Part shown: positions 1 through 9,159 of the stretch, piece after piece
Position numbering within the stretch: position 1 is the stretch's first letter
Layout: every line of letters begins with the position of its first letter
Source: Roseibium sp. TrichSKD4
Lineage (GTDB): Bacteria; Pseudomonadota; Alphaproteobacteria; Rhizobiales; Stappiaceae
DNA length: 64,000 nucleotides
Direction of reading: 5' to 3'
Assembly: GCF_000148725.1 (NCBI RefSeq)
Contig: NZ_GL476311.1
Coordinates: forward strand, 441,225-505,224
The notes under the pieces: generated by a model
What the model saw: only the letters and a program-made list of their open reading frames with translations
Database searches by the model: none
Told to the model about the DNA's origin: nothing
Made by a program: the position numbers and the translations under genes

Positions 1-666
1 GATTTCTCCGGATCGCACACGGATGGTTCGGTCGCATTGGTCTGCAAGCGCCGGGTCATGGGTGACGAGCACAAGCGTTGTCTTCCGCTCTCTTTGGACA
101 GAAAACATCAAATCAACGATTTGCGCGCCGGTTGTCTCATCAAGGTTTCCGGTTGGCTCATCCGCGATCAGGATCTTGGGTTCCACAACGAGCGCGCGGG
201 CAACGGCCACCCGTTGCTGTTCGCCCCCAGACATTTGGGCCGGGTAGTGGTGAAGGCGATGGCCGAGACCGACGGCCTCAAGTTCTGCTTCGGCTTTTTC
301 GAACGCATCAGATCGTCCGGCCAGTTCCAAGGGAACTGCAACGTTTTCAAGTGCGGTCATGTTTGGAACGAGATGGAAGGACTGAAAGATAATTCCGACA
401 TTTTGACCACGGAATTGGGCAAGGGCATCTTCGGATAAGGGGCCAAGTTCAGAACCTGCCACATGAACGCTGCCTTCATCCGCTCGTTCCAGTCCGGCCA
501 TGACCATCAACAGGGTCGACTTTCCGGACCCGGAGGGGCCGACAAGACCAACAGATTGTCCTGCTTCAATGTCGAGCGTCACGCCCTTTAAGATGTGGAC
601 CCGCCCCGCGCCGTCTCCGAGTGTCAAATGCACATCCTTGAGCGCGATTGCCGGTTCGTTCGCCAT
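1..666 (-). CDS. ybbA: ABC transporter ATP-binding protein, YbbA/LolD type (3' end outside window)
   Basis: ATPase subunit of a MacB/LolD-type ABC transporter of the inner membrane. The ATG lies at 666-664 and 222 codons are read to the window edge without a stop, so the C-terminus is missing. Walker A GPSGSGKST is at residues 43-51, the signature MSGGEQQR at about 145-152, Walker B ILIADEP at 165-171 and the switch His in LVTHD near 203. It is divergent from tesA, 110 bp away, the same arrangement as ybbA/tesA in E. coli, where the large permease gene ybbP follows; here that gene would lie beyond position 1. The substrate is unknown and the symbol rests on the neighbourhood plus the fold. 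Confidence 0.88.
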   Translation of the reverse strand, partial: MANEPAIALKDVHLTLGDGAGRVHILKGVTLDIEAGQSVGLVGPSGSGKSTLLMVMAGLERADEGSVHVAGSELGPLSEDALAQFRGQNVGIIFQSFHLVPNMTALENVAVPLELAGRSDAFEKAEAELEAVGLGHRLHHYPAQMSGGEQQRVAVARALVVEPKILIADEPTGNLDETTGAQIVDLMFSVQRERKTTLVLVTHDPALADQCDRTIRVRSGEI

Positions 667-776
667 ATTCCAACCTGTAAAATTTCCAAACGTGAACTTT
701 GATGGTTGCTTATGCCACCAACTGCCACGATATGGTGCCATAATCAGGGCTTTCCAGACCGATTGAGAACAATAAA
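667..776. promoter_or_regulatory. Divergent promoter region ybbA/tesA
   Basis: This 110 bp stretch separates two divergent starts and must hold both promoters. I see no clear operator, and no strong Shine-Dalgarno precedes tesA. Confidence 0.4.
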
Positions 777-1406
777 ATGTATCGATTTGTAATCGCTTTC
801 ATCGCAGCCATTTTGCTTCCTGTCGCAGCGGTAGCAAAAGATGAGCCTCTTCAAGTGGTTGTGCTTGGAGACAGCCTGTCTGCCGGCTATCAATTGCCTC
901 CCGAAGAGGCGTTTCCCGCCCAACTTCAAAAAGCGCTGAGAGATCGTGGGCATGCAGTGACTGTGGTCAATGCGGGCGTGTCGGGAGATACGAGCTCGGG
1001 CGGACTGTCGCGATTGGACTGGTCAGTAGGGGCCAAGGCTAGTGCTGTGATCCTGGAATTGGGCGCAAATGATGCCTTGCGGGGTATTTCGCCAGAGGTA
1101 ACGCGAAAGAATATTGATGCCATGGTCAACCGCTTATCGGAGCGCGGTGTGGACGTTCTAGTGGCTGGAATGTTGGCCCCACGCAATCTTGGCGACGAGT
1201 ATGCGGCGGCATTTGATCCAATTTTTGCCGATGTTGCCGAGGCGCATGGGGCGCTTCATTATCCTTTTTTTCTGGAAGGGGTTGCTCTTGATCCGAAGCT
1301 GAACCTTGCTGATGGAATGCATCCGAATGGAGAGGGTGTTTCCGTGATTGTTTCAAATATGCTACCGGTTGTCGAAGAGTTACTGGCCCGCGCTGCTGCG
1401 CGATAA
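777..1406 (+). CDS. tesA: Arylesterase / acyl-CoA thioesterase I, SGNH hydrolase
   Basis: Secreted multifunctional lysophospholipase/thioesterase/arylesterase of the SGNH (GDSL) family, 209 aa. An N-terminal signal peptide (hydrophobic residues 4-18, cleavage after AVA near 20) points to the periplasm. Block I is VVLGDSLSAGY with the nucleophile Ser33, block II has Gly70, block III is GAND at 96-99, and block V DGMHPN supplies Asp179 and His182. The length equals E. coli TesA. The start is the only ATG ahead of the signal peptide. It is followed 46 bp later by the aldo/keto reductase and may be cotranscribed with it. Confidence 0.93.
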   Translation: MYRFVIAFIAAILLPVAAVAKDEPLQVVVLGDSLSAGYQLPPEEAFPAQLQKALRDRGHAVTVVNAGVSGDTSSGGLSRLDWSVGAKASAVILELGANDALRGISPEVTRKNIDAMVNRLSERGVDVLVAGMLAPRNLGDEYAAAFDPIFADVAEAHGALHYPFFLEGVALDPKLNLADGMHPNGEGVSVIVSNMLPVVEELLARAAAR

Positions 1407-1452
1407 TGCGCTTTCCTGCCAATCCGTTTCAAACTTCCAAAAGGACTGCCTG

Positions 1453-2505
1453 ATGGACTATCGCCGTCTCGGACGAACCGACCTTGATGTGAGCAGCATC
1501 TGTCTGGGGACAATGACCTATGGCGAGCAGAATACCGAAAAGGAAGGCCATGCCCAGATGGACGTTTCCGTCGGTCATGGTGTGAATTTTTTTGATACGG
1601 CCGAGCTTTATCCGATCATGCCAAACCGGGAAACGCAAGGGCGGACCGAGCGAATCATTGGCAGCTGGTTCAAGGCTCGCGGCAATCGCGACAAGATTGT
1701 TCTGGCGACCAAGGTGGTTGGGCGCACGGAAATGGACTGGTTTCGCGAAGATGGCTCATTGGGGCGTCTGACCCGCAATCAAATTGAAGAAGCCGTAAAT
1801 CGCAGTCTGAAGAACCTGCAGACTGACTATATCGACCTCTACCAGCTTCATTGGCCGGACCGAAATGTTTCAGGGTTTGGCTCCAACCTGACCCGCTGGG
1901 CCGATGTCGATCCGGCAGAGGATGAAAACTCTATCGAGAGCACCTTGGAAGTGCTGCAGGATTTAGTGAAGGCTGGGAAAATTCGCCATGTCGGTCTTTC
2001 CAACGAAAGCGCTTGGGGCACAATGCGCTATGTCGCAGCTGCCGAGCGCTATGGATTGCCTCGTGTGGTGTCCATTCAAAATGCCTACTCGCTGCTGAAC
2101 CGTACCTTTGAAGTTAATCTGGCGGAAATCGCTTTGCGTGAAAATGTTGGCCTTTTGGCTTATTCAGCACTTGCTCAGGGGTATTTGACCGGAAAATACA
2201 AGGACGGTGCGCGCCCAGCGGGTGCGCGTAAGACTTTGTTTGACCGACTGCAACGCTATGAAAAGCCGGGTGCGGCTGAGGCAATCAATGACTATCTGGA
2301 AATTGCAAAGGGAGCGGGGCTTGATCCGTCGCAGATGGCCATTTCTTTTGCTCTGTCAAAGAGCTTCATGACGTCCGTGATCATCGGGGCGACGAGCCAG
2401 AAGCAGCTTGTCGCCGATCTCGAGGCCGTTGATGTGAAACTGGATGCGGATGTTCTGGAGAAGATTGACCTGGTGCATCAAATGCGTGGAAACCCGTCTC
2501 CTTGA
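1453..2505 (+). CDS. tas: NADP(H)-dependent aldo/keto reductase, Tas type
   Basis: A 350 aa soluble oxidoreductase of the AKR superfamily that reduces aldehydes or ketones with NADPH. It follows E. coli Tas along its whole length: LGTMTYGEQN near 18-27, the catalytic Asp/Tyr in FDTAELYP near 46-53, Lys in VLATKV, the HWP motif near 132, and the cofactor-binding tail VIIGATSQKQL. The ATG at 1453 was preferred to an upstream in-frame codon at 1348 because homology begins at MDYRRLGRTDL. Its physiological substrate is not known; E. coli Tas was isolated as a suppressor of tyrosine auxotrophy. Confidence 0.9.
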   Translation: MDYRRLGRTDLDVSSICLGTMTYGEQNTEKEGHAQMDVSVGHGVNFFDTAELYPIMPNRETQGRTERIIGSWFKARGNRDKIVLATKVVGRTEMDWFREDGSLGRLTRNQIEEAVNRSLKNLQTDYIDLYQLHWPDRNVSGFGSNLTRWADVDPAEDENSIESTLEVLQDLVKAGKIRHVGLSNESAWGTMRYVAAAERYGLPRVVSIQNAYSLLNRTFEVNLAEIALRENVGLLAYSALAQGYLTGKYKDGARPAGARKTLFDRLQRYEKPGAAEAINDYLEIAKGAGLDPSQMAISFALSKSFMTSVIIGATSQKQLVADLEAVDVKLDADVLEKIDLVHQMRGNPSP

Positions 2506-2745
2506 GGCGGGTCTTGTGTTGGAGAAAGCGTGTTGAGCGCCGATTTGTCTCAGGCGCAAAATACGAGTGAACTTCGAGAATCAGCTGGCTTAGAAATAGG
2601 GCAGCTGATCTGACGCTTTTCACACAAGCAGTGCATTACGGTTGTGGGAAAAGCCTTATAAATTCAAAGAAATACGTTTTGGACTTGCGCTTTGTCTGAA
2701 GTTGATTCCTCATAGAGTTATCAGCGACTGGCGGAGGAGTGTCCG

Positions 2746-3282
2746 ATGCCGAGATTGTTTACAGGTCTTGAGATCCCGGCTCAAACGGGTCTCATGCTCT
2801 CCATGCTCCGGGGCGGTCTCAGGGGCGCGCGCTGGATTGATCCCGAAAACTATCACATTACCTTGCGCTTCATCGGGGATATCGATGATCGCACGGCTGA
2901 TGAAGTGGCCAACGCGCTGGAAAAAATCCGACGTGCTCCCATCGAAATCTGCCTTGATGGTCTTGGGTCTTTTGGAAATGGCAAACCTCATGCTGTCTGG
3001 GCAAGGGTCAACCCCAGCCCTGAGCTGAAAGAGTTGCAGGCTGAACAAGAGCGTATTTTGCAGCGGCTGCATTTACCGCCAGAGCGCCGAAAGTACACGC
3101 CTCATGTAACGGTTGCCCGTTGTCGTACCTCGACAAACGAAGATGTTGCCAAGTGGCTGTCTGAACGCGGAGGTTTCGAGGCGCCTCCCTTTTTGGCTGG
3201 TCGGTTTGTATTGTTTTCGGCCAAGGCGAGTGTGGGAGGTGGTCCATATCTCGTTGAAGAAGCGTATCCGCTTGCGGCTTGA
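2746..3282 (+). CDS. thpR: RNA 2',3'-cyclic phosphodiesterase (LigT/ThpR)
   Basis: A 178 aa 2H phosphoesterase that opens 2',3'-cyclic phosphates on RNA ends and is also linked to tRNA splicing-type ligation. Both HxTx motifs are present: HITL in YHITLRFIGD near residue 43 and HVTV in YTPHVTVARC near 121. GGAGGAG ends 8 bases before the ATG. The preceding 240 bp after the aldo/keto reductase gene has no gene. It appears to be a single-gene unit. Confidence 0.9.
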   Translation: MPRLFTGLEIPAQTGLMLSMLRGGLRGARWIDPENYHITLRFIGDIDDRTADEVANALEKIRRAPIEICLDGLGSFGNGKPHAVWARVNPSPELKELQAEQERILQRLHLPPERRKYTPHVTVARCRTSTNEDVAKWLSERGGFEAPPFLAGRFVLFSAKASVGGGPYLVEEAYPLAA

Positions 3283-3489
3283 TGAATATGTCGGTGTTAT
3301 TAGTGCCTATGTATGTAGTTGTAATGTAAAAACTAATCGTACTATTTCTCGATTTCTCATAAATTCATTGTCGTTATTGCTTGGTAAAAATAGTTATATT
3401 TGGGTTCAATTTTTAATTATCGAATTCGCTCCAGTTTTCGAAAACGCTTCTGAATGGGAAGGCGTGATTGGCGAATATGGAGCGAAGCC

Positions 3490-5367
3490 TTGAACAGTGT
3501 TATTTCAAAAACCCCCATAGCCGTGCGTGTCGGTGCAATTTCCATTTTGGCTCTGCTCTCGATTTTTACATTGGCAGCGGCCTATCTCTTCAGTGCGACG
3601 ATTGTTGATCGGGAAATCGAGCGTCAGGTTTCTTACACGACTATGAACGAGCTTGCGTCTGAAGCGTATTCTCATGCTGTTGAAATGCGGCGCACCAGCA
3701 AATCGTTTTTGTTAATCCGCGATAGAGAATTGCTTGATGCGTATCATCAGCATGTAGAAAGCGCCAAAACGCGCCTTTCTGAGTTGGCCACGCAGCCTGG
3801 CATCCAGTTAATTGAAAAAGACGTCACGGTCGTTCGTGAAGGTTTGGACGCTCACGCAGCGGTGTTCCAAGAGTTGACGGATGCGAATTTGACCATGGGC
3901 CTTACCGAGAAAGAAGGGCTGCGCGGTTCCCTTCGTTCAGCGGTTCATGCTGTCGAGAAACAATTGAATGAAGCCAATTTGGAAAACCTGACCATCAAGA
4001 TGCTGATGATGCGCCGGCACGAAAAAGACTTCATGTTGCGGGGAGATGCGAAATATGTTGGCCGGGTCGATAAACGTCGTTCTGAATTTGACGAATTGTT
4101 GAGGATCTCTTCCCTTTCAACCGCTGACAAACAAAAAATTACCAGTTTGATGGATGCCTATCAAAAAGGTTTTCAGAACTACGCCAAACTTGCGCAGGAC
4201 ATTCACGCAGAAGTATCGGCCCTCAATGCCACGTTTGAGGGGATTGTTCCCAGTTTTGAGCATATCCAACAGGTCGCCTACGAAGGTAAACGAGCAGCCC
4301 AACAGAACGTCGTCGAAACACAGGCGTTTTCCGGAAAATTGTTTTTGTTTGTCGCGGGTTTGTCAGCAGTTATCGCGTTGTTGGCAGCCTGGTGGATCGG
4401 GCGAAGTATAACGCGGCCGGTTCGATCACTCACCGATACGATGAGCAAGTTGGCCGATGGTGTGCTGGACATTGAGGTGCCTTATGCAAAGACAGGTAGC
4501 GAGATCGGTGCAATTGCGCGTGCAATTCAGGTATTCCAGAAAAATGCCTTGAGAACCAGTCAGCTGGAAGCTGAACAAAAAGAACAAGAAGCCAGAGCTG
4601 CAGATGAAAAGCGGGAGCTCATGGACAAGATTGCAGGGCAGTTTGAGGAAACGGTCTGCTCCCTTGTTTCCAGTGTCAGTGGATCGGCGGGTAAACTCGT
4701 GAACGCGGCAGAGTCGTTGTCGTCAGCAACAGGTACCACGGCGAACCGCGCTGAGGCAGCCTCAGAGGCCTCGATTGCGACCAGTGATAATGTGCAACAG
4801 CTATCTGATGCCGCTGAGCAGATGACTGCGTCCATCAACCAGATTAGCGGGCAGGTAAACGTTGCCTCTCGCTCTTCCGAGCAGGTTTCGGAAGAAGTCG
4901 AAACCGCTTCACGGCAAATGGACAATTTGGCTGAAATTGTTGGAACGATTGGCGAAGTTGTCTCGATGATTTCCGACATTGCCGAACAAACCAACCTGCT
5001 CGCACTCAATGCGACCATTGAATCTGCTCGTGCAGGAGAGGCTGGCAAAGGGTTCGCGGTTGTTGCTGCAGAGGTCAAGGCTCTGTCTCATGAAACAGCA
5101 AAGGCAACCGAAAGCATCAGTGGCTTGATCAAGCAAATTCAAGATGAAACGTCGACTGCGGTCGGATCAATGAACCGTATCGATGAAGTCGTCGGTGGAT
5201 TGAAGGCAACCTCGAATACAATTGCGGAGCAAATGCGCGAGCAGGAAGAAAGCACTCGTTCAGTTGCTCAAAACGTTCAGGAAGCGGTAAGCGGGACGTC
5301 AAGCGTTTCGGACAGTGTGGCGGTTCTACAGACGGCGACCAGTGATGCTCGCGCAGCCTCTGAATAG
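3490..5367 (+). CDS. Methyl-accepting chemotaxis protein, interrupted by a late in-frame TAG
   Basis: Transmembrane chemoreceptor. It has an N-terminal TM near residues 15-36, a helical periplasmic domain of about 240 residues of helical-bimodular appearance (SKSFLLIRD and [10 protein letters not shown] motifs), a second TM near 280-300, a HAMP domain and the MCP signalling hairpin, with its tip [19 protein letters not shown] near 499-517. The start is most likely TTG at 3490, with GGAG at 3479-3482; an ATG at 3454 is the alternative. The frame closes at TAG 5365-5367, but reading on gives 29 further residues ending in ERFLEQIRAA, the usual C-terminus of this class, up to TAA at 5455-5457. 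The product is thus 29 residues short, or the gene is damaged, or the base is an error. Confidence 0.85.
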   Translation: MNSVISKTPIAVRVGAISILALLSIFTLAAAYLFSATIVDREIERQVSYTTMNELASEAYSHAVEMRRTSKSFLLIRDRELLDAYHQHVESAKTRLSELATQPGIQLIEKDVTVVREGLDAHAAVFQELTDANLTMGLTEKEGLRGSLRSAVHAVEKQLNEANLENLTIKMLMMRRHEKDFMLRGDAKYVGRVDKRRSEFDELLRISSLSTADKQKITSLMDAYQKGFQNYAKLAQDIHAEVSALNATFEGIVPSFEHIQQVAYEGKRAAQQNVVETQAFSGKLFLFVAGLSAVIALLAAWWIGRSITRPVRSLTDTMSKLADGVLDIEVPYAKTGSEIGAIARAIQVFQKNALRTSQLEAEQKEQEARAADEKRELMDKIAGQFEETVCSLVSSVSGSAGKLVNAAESLSSATGTTANRAEAASEASIATSDNVQQLSDAAEQMTASINQISGQVNVASRSSEQVSEEVETASRQMDNLAEIVGTIGEVVSMISDIAEQTNLLALNATIESARAGEAGKGFAVVAAEVKALSHETAKATESISGLIKQIQDETSTAVGSMNRIDEVVGGLKATSNTIAEQMREQEESTRSVAQNVQEAVSGTSSVSDSVAVLQTATSDARAASE

Positions 5368-5453
5368 GTCATGGTGACAGCTGATGAATTGTCACGGCAA
5401 TCCGAGACGATGAAGACAGAAGTTGAGCGGTTCCTGGAGCAAATCCGGGCGGC

Positions 5454-6650
5454 CTAAACGAATTTCTGACCTGGAAGCAGTGTCTCATAGACATCCAGTG
5501 TTTTCCGGGTCATGGCCTTTACCGAAAAGTTCTTTTGAATATGGGCGCGGGCACGATCAACAAGTGCGTCGCGCTCTTCGTTTGCAAGGTCCAAAATATG
5601 ACGCATGGCTTTCGCCAGCGCTTCTGCATCTCCTGCGCGAATATGCCAACCGGTTCTTTCGTTGTCTGGAACAACGGGCGGGGCCAGAACGGTTTCTGGA
5701 ACCGCACCCAGCTTAGAAACGATCACAGGCACACCAGCTGCCTGCGCTTCCACGGCAGCCCGTCCAAAAGCTTCCGGGGCAGTTGAGGCAACGACAGAGA
5801 GCGCTCCAAGCGCAAGCGCTGCCGGAACATCTGAGCAGTGCCCTACCAGGCGCACTTGGTCGTTCACGTTCAGCTCATCAATCCGTGTTTTCAGGCTCGC
5901 AAGATATCCCTCGCGGCCTTGCGCGTCTCCCGCCAATACAGCGATGGGTACTGTCATGCCTTCTTGTTTCAGCTGGCCCATGGCTTCGATGATCACCATC
6001 TGCCCCTTCCAGCTTGTCAGCCGGGCCAGATTGATGATGAGCGGTCGGTCGTTTGGAAGATCCCAGCTTGCCCTTAGGGCCTGAAGACGTTCACTCGACA
6101 CTGAAGCCGGGTCGAGCGCGGTAAGGTCAGACCCGCGATGAACTGTGACAATGCGCGATTTGCTGTTCGGATGGCGCTCGGCAATCAGGTTGGCCGTGTA
6201 GTGGGAGTTAGCGATCACCTTGTCACCGCGTGCCATCACCGAATTATAAAACGCCTTGAGGCGTGTCTTTTGATTGTAGAAGCCGTGATATGTCGTCACA
6301 AAAGGAATGTTGGTACGCCGGGCTGCCCAGAGGGCTGACCATGCTGGTGCGCGGCTTCTTGCATGGACAAGCTGAACATTATTGTCCCGAATGATACGAG
6401 CCAAGCGACCCGCATTATGCCAAATGGTCAGCGGATTCTTGGATTTGACCGGCAAATTGATGTGCCGGGCACCTGCCTTTTCCAGTTCGGCGACCATGCG
6501 TCCGCCCTGGCTGACAACCAGAGCGGTTCCGCCACCATCCACGATCGCCTTTGCCACATCCAATGTGGTTTGCTCCGCTCCCCCGGTTTCAAGATCCGGG
6601 ATCACTTGCAGGATTGTTGGGCCATGCGTTTCAATTGGTTTTGAAGACAC
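5454..6650 (-). CDS. GT4-family glycosyltransferase
   Basis: Cytosolic or membrane-peripheral retaining glycosyltransferase, 398 aa from the GTG at 6650. It has two Rossmann domains. The N-terminal domain has GGAEQTTLD near 17-25 and a HARSRAPAW acceptor loop. The C-terminal domain has the donor-site motif EAFGRAAVEAQAAGVPVIVS with the E-x7-E arrangement of GT4 enzymes. The GTG start is chosen because homology begins at QVIPDLETGGAE; an in-frame ATG at 6725 would place the gene in the promoter of the divergent hydrolase. The donor and acceptor sugars cannot be told. Its stop overlaps the ancestral stop of the convergent chemoreceptor. Confidence 0.85.
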   Translation of the reverse strand: MSSKPIETHGPTILQVIPDLETGGAEQTTLDVAKAIVDGGGTALVVSQGGRMVAELEKAGARHINLPVKSKNPLTIWHNAGRLARIIRDNNVQLVHARSRAPAWSALWAARRTNIPFVTTYHGFYNQKTRLKAFYNSVMARGDKVIANSHYTANLIAERHPNSKSRIVTVHRGSDLTALDPASVSSERLQALRASWDLPNDRPLIINLARLTSWKGQMVIIEAMGQLKQEGMTVPIAVLAGDAQGREGYLASLKTRIDELNVNDQVRLVGHCSDVPAALALGALSVVASTAPEAFGRAAVEAQAAGVPVIVSKLGAVPETVLAPPVVPDNERTGWHIRAGDAEALAKAMRHILDLANEERDALVDRARAHIQKNFSVKAMTRKTLDVYETLLPGQKFV

Positions 6651-6745
6651 TACAGAGACTTCTTTTTTGAACCGGGTTATGCCATTTGGAGCAGGTGTCG
6701 GTCGTTCGCACCGCCAAATGCGCATATTCTGGGGAGAGCCATAGT

Positions 6746-7531
6746 ATGACCAGCGCTGAACCGCAATTCCAGACTGTTGGATCAGGGGCGGCTGCGCGCC
6801 AGATCGCAGTGCGTTCAGAACATGCTGACACTGCCAAGACTGGGCTTTTCTGGCTCTCAGGTTTCAAGTCGGACATGTCCGGGTCCAAAGCTGTCGCTGT
6901 TGCCAATTGGGCGCGCGTGAAGGGGTATTCAGTTACACGGTTCGACTATTCCGGGCATGGAATGTCCGGTGGGGACTTTGAAGAAGCTTGCCTGTCGGAT
7001 TGGTTGGAAGAAACGCAGGCTGTGTTTGATGCCTGCTGTGGTGACAACACGATTGTGATCGGTTCTTCCATGGGAGGATGGCTGGCCATGCTCTTGGCAC
7101 TTGCCCGCAAAGACAGCCGCAAGATCAAAGGTCTGGTGTTGATCGCACCTGCTGCAGATTTCACCGAAGAGCTTATGTGGAAACACCGGTTTACCGATGA
7201 AATACGCAAGACAATCATGGAAACTGGGCGGTTTGAGCAACCTTCCGCTTATTCCGATGATCCTTATGTCATCACGCGAAAGCTGATTGAGGATGGACGC
7301 AACCACCTTATTTTGAACCGGTCCTTGCAGACGGGGTGCCCTGTGGCGATCCTGCAAGGAGCAAAGGATCCTGACGTGCCATGGCAGCATTCACAGCGAC
7401 TGGTCGAAGCCTTGCCGCTGGATAATGTGACCTTCACGATCGTACCAGATGGGGACCATCGGCTTTCCTGGCCAGAGGATATTGACCTGCTACTGTGCAC
7501 AATTGACCGAATGATTTCTCACAGACCCTAA
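6746..7531 (+). CDS. Alpha/beta hydrolase (serine carboxylesterase-like)
   Basis: A 261 aa alpha/beta-hydrolase-fold enzyme resembling the ABHD10/YqiA-like carboxylesterases. The nucleophile elbow is GSSMGGW (Ser near 112), the acid is likely Asp in QGAKDPDVP near 212, and the histidine is in DGDHRLS near 239. The oxyanion region GHGMSGG is near 70. GGGGAG at 6731-6736 precedes the ATG at 6746, which decides against an upstream in-frame start at 6686. The substrate is unknown. It is divergent from the glycosyltransferase, and its 3' end overlaps the convergent glycosylase gene by 4 bases. Confidence 0.85.
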   Translation: MTSAEPQFQTVGSGAAARQIAVRSEHADTAKTGLFWLSGFKSDMSGSKAVAVANWARVKGYSVTRFDYSGHGMSGGDFEEACLSDWLEETQAVFDACCGDNTIVIGSSMGGWLAMLLALARKDSRKIKGLVLIAPAADFTEELMWKHRFTDEIRKTIMETGRFEQPSAYSDDPYVITRKLIEDGRNHLILNRSLQTGCPVAILQGAKDPDVPWQHSQRLVEALPLDNVTFTIVPDGDHRLSWPEDIDLLLCTIDRMISHRP

Positions 7532-8169
7532 AGCGGCATTGTGGCCTTGCCATTTTTTTGGGTCTTGTACCAGGCCCACAAAACACGTGCGGCGACAGAG
7601 CGCCATGGCGCCCATTGGCTGGCCAGTGCATCCATTTCCTTCACACCTGGCCGGTCTGGCAGACCAAATGCATCGCGTGCTGCCGTTTGAAGGGCAAGGT
7701 CCCCGCCAGGAAAGATGTCAGGATGGCCCGCGCAAAAGAGCAGGAAAATGTCTGCAGTCCAGCGTCCAATCCCCTTGATGGCACACAGGCGCTTGTGCGC
7801 GTCTTCAGCGGGGGCGGCTGCTAGGGCCGCCAGATCGAGACCTCGACGACATTCTTCGGTTATGGCTCTGAGTGTGCGAATTTTTGGCATGGACAGGCCA
7901 GCCGATTTCAAGACCTCGTCGGGTGTGTTGTCGATTTCTTTTGCCGTCAGCGGAGACACGGCTGCTTCCAGTCGTTGAAAGATAGCGGCTGCCGCTGCAA
8001 CCGAGACAAGCTGTCCGGTGACAATCTGCGCCAATCCGGCAAAATCAGGCGGACGGCGACGTAGGGGGATGTTTCCCGCGCTTTCCATGACCGGCCTCAG
8101 TTTTGGATCCAGGCCCCGCAACTCGGCCATGGCAAAGGAAATGTCTTCAAGGCTGGAGATGATCTGCAT
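7528..8169 (-). CDS. DNA-3-methyladenine glycosylase II (AlkA family, HhH-GPD)
   Basis: Base-excision repair glycosylase of 213 aa that removes alkylated purines from DNA. The helix-hairpin-helix is LCAIKGIGRWTADIFL near residues 128-143 and the catalytic aspartate lies in the GPD-type loop PGGDLALQ near 155. The N-terminal AlkA TBP-like domain is absent, so this is the short form common in alphaproteobacteria. It is convergent with the hydrolase and divergent from gluQ, with 71 bp between their starts. Confidence 0.88.
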   Translation of the reverse strand: MQIISSLEDISFAMAELRGLDPKLRPVMESAGNIPLRRRPPDFAGLAQIVTGQLVSVAAAAAIFQRLEAAVSPLTAKEIDNTPDEVLKSAGLSMPKIRTLRAITEECRRGLDLAALAAAPAEDAHKRLCAIKGIGRWTADIFLLFCAGHPDIFPGGDLALQTAARDAFGLPDRPGVKEMDALASQWAPWRSVAARVLWAWYKTQKNGKATMPL

Positions 8170-8240
8170 GGGTTGATGTCTGGATCTCGACTGACGCCAA
8201 TTTCTTGCGCCTCAGGGTTTTCTTGCGTATCCGGTTTGGC

Positions 8241-9140
8241 ATGAGCACTCAGCCTTCCCCGATTTTTCGCTTTGCTCCGTCTCCTAACGGGCATCTGCAT
8301 TTGGGTCACGCCCTTTCTGCCCTATTGAACGCCAGAGCCGCAGAGCTGCTCGGAGGAAAAGCGCTCCTGCGCATCGAGAATATTGACCTCGCCCGCTGCA
8401 CTCCGGTTCTTGAACAGGAGATGCTTGAGGATCTTGAGTGGCTCGGATACCCGCTGGACACTCCCGTATTGCGCCAAAGTGAACGGTTTGAGGCCTATCA
8501 GACAGCGCTTGGCAAGCTGGAGGCGCTAGGGCTGGTCTATCGGGCCACCTTAACCCGGGCAGAGATCAAGCGTTTTGTTGAAGAACAAGAGGTGCTCGGT
8601 CAGAGGTGGCCGCGCGATCCGGATGGTGCACCACTCTATCCGGGTGACAGAATTGTTCTCAGTGAAGATGAGTTGAATGCCCGGTTGATTGGGGATGCAC
8701 CCTACGCCCTGCGTCTCAACATGAAAGCCGCACTGGAGCAGGTGAACCAGCCGCTAAGTTGGCAGGAGGCGGGACCGGAAGGACCTTCGCTAACCGAAAC
8801 GCCAACACCTATTGCCGCTTCTCCAGAGGACTGGGGTGACATTATTTTGACCCGCAAGGACACGCCCACCAGCTATCACCTGTCCGTCGTTGTGGATGAT
8901 GCAGCGCAAGGAATAACGGATGTTCTTCGTGGTACGGACCTTTATCAGGCAACGTCTGTCCATCGGCTGCTACAGGTTTTGTTGGATCTGCCAGAGCCAG
9001 TGTATCGCCATCATCGGCTAGTTTTGGATGAAGATGGGCAAAAGCTCTCCAAGTCGTCACAATCGACTAGTCTGCGCGCGCTACGCCATGCCGGGTGGAC
9101 GCGAGCTGCGGTTTTGGAGCGTATCGGTTTAGAACGGTGA
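8241..9140 (+). CDS. gluQ: Glutamyl-Q tRNA(Asp) synthetase
   Basis: A 299 aa truncated glutamyl-tRNA synthetase paralogue that attaches glutamate to queuosine at position 34 of tRNA(Asp). It keeps the class I signatures, HIGH as HLGH near residue 19 and KMSKS as KLSKS near 273, but lacks the anticodon-binding domain. The three zinc cysteines of the E. coli enzyme are absent: the region after LGLVYRATLTRAE has none. This fits the zinc-less alphaproteobacterial form. The ATG at 8241 was chosen because the catalytic core begins at IFRFAPSPNG. The substrate modification is made through the queCDEF pathway 4 kb downstream. Confidence 0.92.
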   Translation: MSTQPSPIFRFAPSPNGHLHLGHALSALLNARAAELLGGKALLRIENIDLARCTPVLEQEMLEDLEWLGYPLDTPVLRQSERFEAYQTALGKLEALGLVYRATLTRAEIKRFVEEQEVLGQRWPRDPDGAPLYPGDRIVLSEDELNARLIGDAPYALRLNMKAALEQVNQPLSWQEAGPEGPSLTETPTPIAASPEDWGDIILTRKDTPTSYHLSVVVDDAAQGITDVLRGTDLYQATSVHRLLQVLLDLPEPVYRHHRLVLDEDGQKLSKSSQSTSLRALRHAGWTRAAVLERIGLER

Positions 9141-9159
9141 GACTTTTGCTGTGGCACGC

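Noticed and set aside
5365-5367. Recoded TAG (pyrrolysine or readthrough) in the chemoreceptor
   Set aside because: No pyl genes or structured element are visible near it; a point mutation or error is simpler.
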